64,000 nucleotides of DNA from Opisthorchis felineus (lineage: Eukaryota > Platyhelminthes > Trematoda > Opisthorchiida > Opisthorchiidae), in NCBI GenBank assembly GCA_004794785.1, contig SJOL01007403.1:480952-544951 (forward strand). Reading direction: 5' to 3'. This document shows, piece after piece, positions 1 through 10,900 of the stretch. The stretch's first letter is position 1. Every line of letters begins with the position of its first letter. The notes below the pieces were generated by a model. That model searched no databases and had not been told where the DNA came from. It worked only from the letters and a program-made list of their open reading frames with translations. Position numbers and translations under genes: made by a program.

Positions 1-2949
1 AAAGATGTACAAGAATGTGATCAGGAGAGGGACTCTGTCCTGATCCACAACAAGTAATATGCTGCTTCTATACCTCCGAAATAGTGTGGATAGAAACTAT
101 TGCTTTGTCTTGGTTTATTTCCACCATCTGCGATGGTAAGCGCCGGTCGTACGCGGCTTTCTTCCAGAAATGTCAATACCAAAACATTCGGACAAAATGT
201 CAGTTCAAGTCGAGCTGACAAGCGCTCCGCCAAGACTTACACAACGTCCAACATTTAGGCAGGTTGCACTCGTTAACCATCCTCCCATATTTGGAAGCGT
301 TTTCATAGCTGACCAACCAAACAGACGCATGATTGAAACCAATATGCCAAGAATGTAAGGTTCGTTATCGGCCGAGGCACTCATCTTCAAGCGATATCCG
401 AAAATATAAAATTCAACATTCGGGGTTTTTGCACTTTCAGTTTCTGTGTGACTACTCTTATTTCCAGCTTCATACCCGATTAGAGCATCAACCAAGGTCT
501 GAACGTTTTTGTCAGTTTGAGCAGCTCATATCGATGGGTCGTTAGGTATCAAACCATAGGGAACCAGCATGCTTGACGCCGGTGGAGCTCATATGATAAG
601 TATCGGTGGAACAGCTTTCCACTTGTGACTAAATGCACTGTGAGTACCAGCTTCTACCCTAGGCATTCAATGTCAGCAGCCTCATTCCGCAACCGTGAAC
701 AGGTACGCGTTACAAGCACAATTATATGACATAGCTGCGTGTCGGAATGCCCCCACGTCCCTCTTATGAGAGTATTTGGCCCTATAGTAGAGTGTGATTC
801 ATTTGAATGGTTTTCATGATGCTCTCTCGATTCCTCTGCGTTGAGCCTACTCGGCCGAAAGACATCTTTGACGTGATTCACCATCGACAGGCGGTCTGTC
901 TCCCTGTCTTGGTGTGAACTCACTACAAACATACAACCCAAATATCGGCCCAAGTTTCTATCTTCTTGCGTCATTAATGACATCGGCCAGTTTGTACCAA
1001 TCAGTCGGTGGAAGCTTAAGCACCTGTGGCGTGCGCTGATGGTTGGGCGGCGAACGCGCCTTCCTGGCATATCGAACTGGAGTTCAATCCTTAGTACAGC
1101 TGAGGCTCTGTGCTATCTCCGAGAATATAGAAACACATTGCGCAGATCATACATTGCTTTGGTGTAATTTGTGTATACACCCTACTTTCCCTAATGTTAG
1201 CAAACAACGGTAGAGTTTTTTTATTTTCCAACAACCTTCAGGTTCTGATGGCCAAACTACTTTTAGTGATCACCACCCTCGCACATTTGAAATGCAGTGC
1301 AGATGCCGCCTTGTCAGTGTATGGCTTCCATCTCCGAAGATCCAAACATATGATTAATGCGAAGAGGTCAGATATATCAGGACATAGCAGAATATTCCAA
1401 AGCATAATTAGCGCAATGGACGCTATTGTGCTACCTGGCCTCCCGTCTTATCGGTGACGCGATTCAGCTCTTGGCTACCGATTAGTCTGGAATATACAGG
1501 TTGATTCGTATCACTTTCTCGCTCTCCTTCCCGGTGAACCCAAGAAACGAGCCCCCGTTTAGCAGTATAAAAGCTCTGTGGGCCACAATTTTCGGTACTG
1601 TACACTGCTTATATAGGCCGCCTCCTCGGGAGACGTTGACCGCAATCTGGGTGAGATAACCACAGCTGCAAGTGATGCCGAAGGTTCCGGATCCAGTGCT
1701 TCCGAGCGCCTGTTCGAAAATCACAGGATCTCGGAACGGTCACTGTCACTGTCACTCCTTGATACGAGGCTGAGGGTATGACTCGGCTAGGCGATCGGGT
1801 GGATTATTAGTCCATGGTGGACAGAGAATGTTCAATAAATGGAAGAAGCTGGTTCACGGAAGCCGTTTAAGCTAATCCTCAAAACATAACCTAAGCGAAA
1901 TTCTGTGGATGAACTGGTTAAAAGTGGTGTTCAAAACAAAAAACAGCGTTCAGTTCGCTAGGCGGAATATTTTCAAGAACAATTTCGTTGACTCTCTGCT
2001 CCTGTCTTTCGTTCGACCCCGTTGTTTCGAGCTGTGGCAAGTTTGACCTCCCTGCCAGTTTTTGAAATTTAAATATGCCCTTCTGCCTTGAAACGCCATT
2101 GAACTTCTGGGCCAGATGAGCTTCCCCCGGTGTTATTCAAAGATGAAGGTGAATCTTCGTATACTCCTTCACGAGGTTGTACATAGGAATTTGGGGACAA
2201 AGGATTTGTTCTGGAGAAATGGGACCAATCAGTCGTCGTGCCTGTATTCACAAAAGGCATCCGAACCGCCCATTCCAACGATGGAGATATGAGCCTTAAA
2301 CCTGTAGAAACACTGCTGCTGGCTTCTCTCATGTTGCGGTGCCTAACTTCAGCAGGTGAGAGGTGGGTCCGAGAGCATCGAGCATAATGTCTACCTGGTA
2401 GAATTGCGTTGATAATATCTTCACATAACGTCAAGTCGCGGTTTTCTTCAACTATTCCGAACATTTTCTGTCAGCGGGGCTTATCCCTCAGTTTTAAACG
2501 CCCTTAGTGCTCTTCATTGTCATAAACACGGCCGATTTATAGTGTAAAATAAACCATCCAAAGACTTTCTCACAGCTGGTTGGTTTCGTCAGATTGTTTT
2601 ACTTTGTTCAACTTTGTTTTCGACGTTATCATAAAATTTATCTCCAGGGGACCATGAATCTAGTTATCTAAATCACGTCTGGAGAGAGATTAATGGACTT
2701 CGATTATGGGGACCACATCGTTTTTGTGTTTTCCAATCATTTGTCCACGCAAAGTACGCTAAATTAGACACTGGAGCTGATATCATTTTTCGGCATATGC
2801 AAGAGCTGTAAGAGCGATCCCGTCTTATAATTCCGAAACTTCACGCTTCCTGTCTGAGAATCTTAAGATTCAGCGGCGTTTCCATAGCACAGCACTTATC
2901 AGCTGGCTGCAGCGAATGCGCAACGAAGTGGTGCGGGTACCTCGTAACT
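1..2949. other. Non-coding stretch upstream of the anchored-protein gene
   Basis: I see no exon here that I can support. Open frames exist on the minus strand at 654-1070 (138 codons) and 2069-2464 (131 codons), and on both strands near 170-495. None shows a family motif or joins a neighbour through good splice sites. A short run of GTCACT-like units lies at about 1739-1757. Earlier exons of the gene whose last exon begins at 3634 may lie here or to the left of the window, but I could not identify them. Confidence 0.4.
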
Positions 2950-3290
2950 AATCACAGTTGGGACAGCAAACTAAGCCGACCGAGTTGTGGTGTTTGGGAC
3001 ATGTATTGCGCATGACCAACAGCCGTTTATCAAGGGGTGTTGCCTCCCGTTCCAAACCATTTTTGGCGGAATGTTCACGGGTGACAAGCCGTGTCGTGGC
3101 AGTGTGAAATAAAGCAGACTACAATCAAACTGAGTGTTGTGGGATCTTCCCACCTCCTTCGCTTGACCTCGTATAGTTCCAAGTGGCTTGAGACCCTGCA
3201 GAGTATGGTATCAACTGATCTCATTGGTGCTTATTCTGTCTTCTTGCAGTTCTGTCTGGCTAAGGTCTGCTTATTTTTAGCTGGGCTTGT
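2950..3290 (+). mobile_element. Degenerate LINE fragment (3' end of reverse-transcriptase ORF)
   Basis: This stretch aligns by eye with the end of the LINE reading frame at about 19025-19260. Both carry a decayed version of the block that reads WxGHxLRMxNxRLPxxxLF in intact elements, then a GG-Q-TWQ-G-MKE-like block, then TGG-CT-GAGAC-CTGCA-GA-ATGG (about 3189-3210 here, 19214-19235 there). Stops and small indels break every frame, so it is a dead copy. It lies just upstream of the anchored-protein exon, in sense orientation. Identity with the second copy looks like roughly two thirds, judged by eye. Confidence 0.6.
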
Positions 3291-3633
3291 GTTGGGTGAA
3301 GTTTGCAAAGAATGCTGGATCAGTTCCACTGATAATGGCTTATTCCGACATGGTGCCCAGATATGCTTATTTTAATGCCGTTGAAAGATGTAGGCACCTT
3401 ATGCTCGATCGTTTTTTCTAAGGTTGTTGTATTTCTGTGTAACCTTGCCCTCCCGCTCTTTCCTTTCCTCGTCGTTGGATGGAAACTGAGCGCCATATAT
3501 ACCAGTTGTATATTCCTTTCAGTGATGGGGCGGGTGGTGTGGAGGCGCAGGATCCTATCTCTATTGATGTACTTGTTCTCTGAACTCACCTGACCCATCC
3601 AATTCCCAGTTTTCACTTTTCATTCTTTTCCAG

Positions 3634-3948
3634 GTCATTATTCGCAGTGACGAAGAAGTTCAGTCAAATACGTCAGATTTCGGAATGTTGCATCACACGC
3701 TACTCCGGCTACCAAAGAAGCATCCTGTCGAGGAGCTTGTTCGTTACTCGGTTAAGTTGTACATATCCGTGCCGCCCGATCAACTTTTGGCTTTGGGCAA
3801 ACAGCGTCACTCGGTTTTGTCCGCCATCACTACGGAAGTTCGGAGAAAACCGATTGCTGGACGTCGCAGTTTAGCCACCCGGTGGTATATTGGAGCTGTT
3901 TTGGTTGTTGCTCTTGCGTGCGTCATTTACTGGTGGAGACCAAGCTAG
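3634..3948 (+). CDS. Last exon of an unrecognised C-terminally membrane-anchored protein
   Basis: A strong acceptor (TTCTTTTCCAG, ending 3633) opens a frame that runs 104 codons from VIIRSDEEVQ to a TAG at 3946-3948. The exon starts in phase 0. The C terminus is one hydrophobic helix, WYIGAVLVVALACVIYW, flanked by arginines and followed by only a few residues, as in tail-anchored or type II C-terminal-anchor proteins. The part before it is basic and hydrophilic, with no motif I recognise. A polyadenylation signal follows 195 bases after the stop. The ATG at 3685 lies inside the exon and need not be the start, since earlier exons are expected to the left. The protein is probably anchored with its N-terminal part in the cytosol. 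Function unknown. Confidence 0.6.
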   Translation, partial: VIIRSDEEVQSNTSDFGMLHHTLLRLPKKHPVEELVRYSVKLYISVPPDQLLALGKQRHSVLSAITTEVRRKPIAGRRSLATRWYIGAVLVVALACVIYWWRPS

Positions 3949-4142
3949 TTTCCTTGTTTCTTTGTAACTTTTTCCTGTCTGATTGCGTCATTCGAACCAA
4001 GGGGTGTCGGCATTTGGCTACTGTGATAGTATACACTGATTAATGTATTTGTGCTTTTTCCGACACTGTATGTATACCTACTTTCGCGTTTTGTATGTTT
4101 CGACCTTTCTGCAGAGCTTTTTTGATTGTTGTTTCACTTCAC

Positions 4143-4148
4143 AATAAA
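4143..4148 (+). promoter_or_regulatory. Polyadenylation signal AATAAA of the anchored-protein gene
   Basis: Canonical hexamer 195 bases after the stop at 3948, followed by T/G-rich sequence. It lies about 345 bases before the ITFG1 acceptor. Confidence 0.6.
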
Positions 4149-4473
4149 GTTATCTGCCGCATGTTCGCTTTTCTGGATTCAGTTGTTCTCTGTCGTTAGC
4201 TCCTCAAGATCCAACCTGTTCCACACATCTGGTTATTTTTGTTCCTTTTGTGGGCCTCCGTACCAAAAAAACGTGAGTTGTGTTGCACATGAATGCTGTG
4301 GCTGTGTCGTTCTGGTGTCGCCTTGTTTGATACTGGCAGCCTTTGGATTTCATTATTTGAGGCACTAGAATCTTTTTGGTTTTGCGTAGTACTTCAGTTA
4401 CTCGGGATGGTCACCTGACGTTCCCATAGTCTCGATTCACCGTCGCTCTTTTTTGATTTGTTTGACATTTATG

Positions 4474-4492
4474 GATTCATTCCCCCTTGCAG
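4474..4492 (+). promoter_or_regulatory. Splice acceptor directly before the ITFG1 start codon (possible trans-splice site)
   Basis: A pyrimidine-rich run ends in CCCCCTTGCAG at 4492, eight bases before the ATG at 4501. Either a 5' UTR intron ends here or a spliced leader is added here. Spliced-leader trans-splicing is established in flatworms. The short distance to the preceding gene's polyadenylation signal favours trans-splicing, but no donor for an upstream UTR exon has been excluded. Confidence 0.55.
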
Positions 4493-4500
4493 GTTTTATC

Positions 4501-4969
4501 ATGAGTGTGCACTTCAGCAGTGCTTTTGTTACACTGTTTGTTTTGCTATTTTTGGATCTCGGCCGAACACAGGATTCACCCGTACCCTCATCTTCCAGTG
4601 GCCCATCGGGTTCCACTTTCCAGACCGCTTTTACTTGGAATGGATATCTGCTGGCCTGCTTTGTCGATTTAAATGCTGATCGGCAGATGGATGTGGTCCT
4701 ACTAGATGCTGCTGGTACTGATTTGTTCGTGTCCCTGGCCCCAAGTACAAGATCATCCTTGACGTTCGGGCCGACACCAAGCCATAACCTTCCGCCTCCA
4801 ACTCTTCTTTTCTCGCCTGGTCTTGGCGAAAAGATCCGAAGTGTGGCAGCTGCTGACTTTAACGGAGATTCTATTGTCGACTTCATGCTACTTGTGTCCA
4901 ATGACCGCACAGGACCTTATAAAGTGTATTTAGCCTATGGCGTGTCCGGGTCCACGAATTTGTCGTTCA
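4501..4969 (+). CDS. ITFG1: ITFG1 exon 1 (signal peptide and first two FG-GAP loops)
   Basis: Encodes residues 1-156 plus one base. MSVHFSSAFVTLFVLLFLDLG is the signal peptide, followed by a Ser/Pro-rich stretch. FVDLNADRQMD and AADFNGDSIVDF are Asp loops. The donor GTAAGT starts at 4970. Confidence 0.92.
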
Positions 4970-7900
4970 GTAAGTGACAGTCCTTAAACTTTTATGGCAA
5001 GGATGAGGTTTTGAACAGTAGATTCGCTTCACCGCAATCAGTTCGTTTCGGTTGCGACCTGGTGCCTGTCCCATACATCTCCAGTAGTATCGCAGCTCGT
5101 AGCAATGGGTCGCGAATCGAGACAACTGACATTTCCGTGTGTACTTTGTACCGCGACTCGACTTACAAGACGCACGCCAGGATATACGCCTTCAGTGGTA
5201 GTATGTAACAAGAGTGAAACGCTTGACCTTCTATCTCGTCACGGACACGCAACACTCCCTTTTTTTCACATAGAATTTCATTCTCCCCATCTCAGGATTA
5301 CCATCACGTAAATTTAACAGCCTATCTAGGATCCCGCTCATTTTTCCGACTCACTTCTTTCCTAGTCTAGGCACCACTGTAGCCTCTGAATCTACAATAA
5401 TAAAGTGTTCTCCATTTCGCAAAAAGCCACTATAGTTGGTCCCTTGAAATATTTCTAACCCAAGTATCATGGTTTTCACAAAGTCGGGTACACAACACAT
5501 CCTAGTAGCCGACCTACTCTTACACTGGCGGTTAGACTGTTTTGCTTCCTGTAACATTCGCCCAGGGCGCCTTATACGTGACGGAGTGAATCATGCTTCT
5601 GATTCATCCTCATCATCATCGACAGCATGACATCAGTGTTCAACACTGATGCTTCGCTGATTCACTCCCGGAAGGCATCACGTCTAGTGGGTCCTTTCAG
5701 ATGATGTCCACAAACGGGGATAACGGTATGGAGTTCATAGGAAACTTTTCGAAACTCGTTTGTTAATCGGAACACCTTACAATATGAACGGCAGCATAAT
5801 ACCTCATTTTACTTAGCTTCCGCTAGGGTTGGTTTTATGAATCAGTGGGCTATTTTGTTGCTGCTGTTGAACGTACAAATCATCGATGGCGTCATTCTGG
5901 TTCTGCTTCTCATATACCAAGTGAATGTTGATAATGCAGTGGCAGTATGAGGAGATTTTGGAATTTTTTCTCGAGATTTCGTCCTCTAACTGAAGTCAGC
6001 CTACGCCGGGAAGCACTGTACGGCTTCATCCTTCTCACAAATTACCAAGACGGTCCGAACTCGCAGCTTCCCGGATGGCAGTTGAAGGGTGGACCCTTTG
6101 CCCACAAGCGGCTGGTTAGCAATATGATAACACTTAGGCAACATATGGCACCACTCATCCTTCAATCACCGAATTCACATCACGTGGTCACGTGTCAACT
6201 GGTTCCCTAAGTAACTGCTTTTCTGATGGACGGTTCACTCGTCGTGTGAATTATTTTCTCCTTCCGAGCTACTTATAATTTGTAGGTAGCATGAAGGGGG
6301 TTTGGAATTTTTCCTCGGAGAATTCTCATGTCAGTGATGCTCGTCTTTGCCGAAAAACTGAGAAGTATTGTACCGTTGTTTCGTCTCTGATGGGACTCAC
6401 GAATCTCCAAGTGGATTCGAGGACGAAACAGCTGTACACTGCTTCTCGCTTTTGGGCTTAGATAGGCTTCACTTACAGGACGAAACCTCAGTGCAAATAA
6501 AGCCACTCGATTTTCTGTTCTGTGCCTGAGGCCCCTCTGCGATTAGCTCACAAATGTTGGACTGGACTCGTGAGATACCTAGTCTCATTCGTTTTTTAGC
6601 ACCAAAACACTAATTCCGGTAAAATGAGTTATGCGCTATGAAAGTGCCGAACGCTTGAAAAACCTGGTTAGAAAATACAGTCAAACGCGATTTAAACCAG
6701 GGATGTTGTTGCTCAGGTCACCGATGTGATACCCTAATTCCCGCCACCCTGCGTTGATCAGCAGTGGAGGGAGCACTATTTTCCATGATCAGTTCACCAC
6801 CACCCGACTGTTCTCAACAGCGTCAGGATGCCGGCTATTAGCCGGCCAGCTCACAACTAGAATATTTTCCAACAGCATCAACCTGTTACTGAGGTCAGAC
6901 GGAATCACTCAAACATTATCATCGTGCCTTGTTAAGTTTTCAACTCTTTCGTAGGACGTGCAGAGTATCGAGAATTTGTCGAGCATAATGACGTGCGCTG
7001 TGGTCGTTTTTTTACCACTCAGTATCGTTATCTGACTTTTTGCATCAACACAGTTTTTTCCCCAGCCGCCGACAGTATAATTCCATTGTTCAGTGAGTGC
7101 TGCCTTTTTCGATAATCATGCGGTTGCAGATTGGTTCATCTTGACCATTGGGATTGAACTTTCTGTCACCATTGAATATGGTGTCAGTTGATGCTATTCG
7201 GCCCAGCCCTTCCGTACTTGTTATCACTTCCTTCAAGCTGGGGCACTTTCTCACTCTTATGTCCCAACCAGTTGTCTGCATAATAGTGCTAGTCTTATTA
7301 GTGTTTCAGACCCTCAGAGAACACAACGCATCATGACTCGAGTGTGCTGCTTTTAATCAGACAATCAGGTACCTCAAAATTTGAGACTGTGTTTAAAGGG
7401 AGCTTAGATATTCAAAGACGATGGAATGCTTTTACTAGCGTTTCGACTAGTATATTGAACAGTAGCATTGCTCCTGGTGATGTGGTTTACGCATAAAATC
7501 ACTGTCCCGTCGATGTATGCTGTCTCAGGTCTGTTTCACCATTGAAACATTTCTTGAGTCCACATTCAGAATATTTGAACTTCTGGAACCCCTTTTTCTC
7601 CTTTCTGTGTTCTCGCACTTCATCACCACTACTACCTTTTTGGTACATTTGTCTTTTCTGATGGTGTTGCTAATACTCGTTGGTATGCAACTTATCCGAG
7701 CTCTGTTTGCTTTCCTTAGCCATAGATACTAGTAAACCCGTGGCCACCACGAAATCCCAACCTCTGATATGTGACCTGAACTCGGATGCGGTGGCCGATA
7801 TTTTCGGAGAAACTGCCTTGAACGAACGAGTGATTATCTATGGAGGGTAGGCGCTTTATTTTGCCGTTCTACTCCGCATTGATCACCTGTTGCTTTTATA

Positions 7901-10900
7901 GCTTTGGCGTGTCGTCACTAACCCGCAACATTTCCTTGTCGATCGTCCTGTTTAGAATGCTTCTATTCGTTTGCGCCAGATAACCAAGTAGTCCGCTTTA
8001 CTAACTGCTGTCATCCGATGAACACTACCCATAAGGCCGATGAAAATTCTGGACACCCCCCTATCGGCCTTGCTTTTGGGGCGCCCTTTTCTATCAACCC
8101 TAATCCTTTATCGAATACCAAATCGTGCGCACCTTGCGATAAACGCTTACTGGCTAATCATATAACAACCGGGTGATTCGGGTGAGGTTTAGCTGTCTCT
8201 GTCGTCAACATCAAAATAATTTGTAAGTGAGCGTTCAGCGCAATGTGCTTACAATTTGGTGTTCGGGTAGGATTCTGGAACTACCTGATGAGCCCTGAAA
8301 AGAGCTATAGCGGTAGCGGCTGCCTAGTTCTGGTGAGTAGTATTGAAGCATCTTGGTGTCTTGGTTATCATTCCTTCGAGGCAGTCTTGTGCAGCGCACT
8401 CAGTTGAGGGAAGCTATAAACGTAGGATTCGGATGAAATTCAGCTAATTCTTCCGTCAACACCAAATTAAGTTGCAAAGCAGTGTTTACCGTAGAATGTG
8501 TTGTTTTCCAAATGCTATCACCCATTCGTAGCACAACTATGTGAGGGATGATGGAACAGAGAGCTGTGAATCACTCTAATGCAGACGAAAAGGCAATAGA
8601 TGACCTTGTCCGGGATACTGCTTGGATCTGTAAGCCTAAACTAGAGCAATGGAAGAGCGTACGGCTTGATTGAACTGCAGACTCCTCGGTCTGTAGTTTA
8701 CTTCTTTACCTCAGCGCTACCTCGCATTGTTATCAAACGGCTTTATTTGCTTTCATTTGTAACCTCTATATCCGGTGAGCGAATGATCCGATCAGAAGGT
8801 GTGCAGGCTAGTAGCTTCCTAGGACTGGCGGTCGTAGAAAAGCTTTTTCCCGAATTCGTTCAACATTGAACCCCATGAACTGTCGAACGGAACTTATTGG
8901 TAGAAATCTTTTTCCAGCACTTCCGCATTCAGTCTGATCTTGATGTGTTAGCCACTGGCCACATAACCATCGATAGCAACATCACTGTGAGAGCACTAGT
9001 ACCTAACTGTCGTATAACCATCTCACTTTATTTGGGAATAATCCTGGATGCAAAAAGTACTCCTGGATTATTTTGTTGCCGTGCCGTGTTATTTTGGTGC
9101 CACTATACTGAGCAGTTTGGCTTCACACGCATGTAAACCTTTCATCTTGTTCTCAGTGGGTATGTGGCACTTATGCTCAAGCACTTCGGTGCTCATCGAT
9201 GCTGTCCATTTGACTGATGGGCAATAAACCGACTGATTTTTTGTAAATTAGTGACCAGTACGCTCTACGTGCCTTCTCTAACACAGGCCAAGTCTAACCG
9301 TTCGGAAACTTGCCTACCAAGGTCCTCCGTGGTCTTCTTTGGGCTATTCAGCATTTGGGGATATCAATGGCGATACAATTCCAGGTAAGTGTTGGATTAG
9401 TTTGCTGTTTATTGGCTTGCGATCGCCCCAGATGTCATTTCAATTTCGTAACCCCCCACTGGCAACGCAGTAAGTAGTTGTATCATGTCAAACTCCAATA
9501 TGTAATTCTTGTCGTCATCATCATCCCTGCTGATAACAGCAAATGCTGCCGCAAAACCACGCGAATTATTATGAAGAACCTCTATTTCTAGTGATATGTG
9601 GGGCGTCACCATTTTCCCAGTTGCCCGAGTTCATACTCTTTGGCGTGCACCATTTAATGAACATAGGATCGATCTATCGTTCACCAAGATATTCGCTTAC
9701 GCGGTTCTCTCTGTGGACACAAGGTGGCAACCGACGGTGTAACGCTTGAAATGACAGTGTACCTTATGGTTCGCGCTTTATGATGTGATGTCTTCTTTCA
9801 GGACTGGTGGAAACCCTGCACACGAAGACTTTTTATGTCTTGACATTTTGTCGTGGTTGGCGGCAACATTCTGAAGAAGATAACTAAGCGGCTTTTGTAA
9901 ATAAAGATGGCTTTTTGCCAACTTGAAACACTTATCGTGTTGAAATGGTATCCGACTTCCTTTGAAGGTTAGAGTGTTCAACACTTCGCTCCAGGCAGTA
10001 TTTCTACACAGTTGCGAAAATTAGCAGTGATAGGGTCCGCCACCGGATGTTGGTTACCACCAGCCAAAAAAACTGAATAACATTTTACAGCACTGAAGCA
10101 TGTAGTTCAGGCATATTCTTTGTCTATCTTCCCAGTGATTTCTATCCGAGACCTTGTCCGCATGCATTCGCTCTTGTTGGAAGAGAGAACAAGGCGGGCA
10201 AGAGATGACTTGGTGTGTGGGTATGAAAAACCGCATGGCAAGCTTATTCTCAGTTATTCCATCTTGCCTCTCGGGTTGAGGCCGAATGATACTGTGTCCT
10301 TGACTAGTTACATTCGAACACATGGCCACCAGTCTCACATTTGCTCTGAACCCTAACATAGAAAAACAGCAAAAGTACCAAAACTACGTGCAGCCAAACG
10401 GTAGGAAGTTCTCATACTCTACCACCTTTGCGTATTGCCTTTTTCTCGCCACACGGTAATTTTTCTGGTATGAGACCCGCTCTCTGAATGGTACAGTGTA
10501 CACATACGTACATATTATAAAGTATTTAGTATACCCGCCTGTACAAAACCTACTTGGACTTTGTTCCACATTGTAGTGTTTCTCTGCTTGGTGACCAAGT
10601 AGTAGCGTAATTATATGCTAACGCCTACTTCGTAATTTTATGCACACGCACGAATCACTGTTGCCTGCACAACGGTAACGAAATTCCGGGCGGAGGACTG
10701 GTGCTCGCATACTGTGTTTTTCTGAATATGGTGTCCCCGAATGAGGGTTTCAAGAATGGTTCTCGGGATTTAGTGTCTCTTCGGGTGCTCTGTCCAGGGC
10801 TGTAGTTACTTCCATCGTTACCTTAGTGGAAAGCGCTGGTGTTCATAACCGATTCTGGGCGCTAATTATTTCATTCCATTCATGAGAAACTCATTCCACA

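Larger units (their letters stand above)
4970..7719 (+). other. ITFG1 intron 1, with repeats
   Basis: A 2750-bp intron, GTAAGT to TTTCCTTAG. It holds a foldback element at 5576-5683 and two adjacent copies of a dispersed repeat (about 5945-6210 and 6288-6430). No other exon with conserved ITFG1 content is needed: exon 1 and exon 2 join in phase. Confidence 0.75.

Noticed and set aside
654..1070. 138-codon minus-strand frame
   Set aside because: Arg/His-rich low-information sequence with no domain or gene context.
2069..2464. 131-codon minus-strand frame
   Set aside because: Protein-like in places but with no family match or usable splice sites. It may be a decayed retroelement piece, which I could not show.
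4453..4500. Upstream in-frame extension of ITFG1
   Set aside because: It includes the pyrimidine tract and acceptor ending at 4492, and would bury the signal peptide behind extra residues.
4437..4910. 157-codon open frame on the minus strand
   Set aside because: Antisense shadow of ITFG1 exon 1. The plus-strand frame has the signal peptide, FG-GAP loops and matching splice site.
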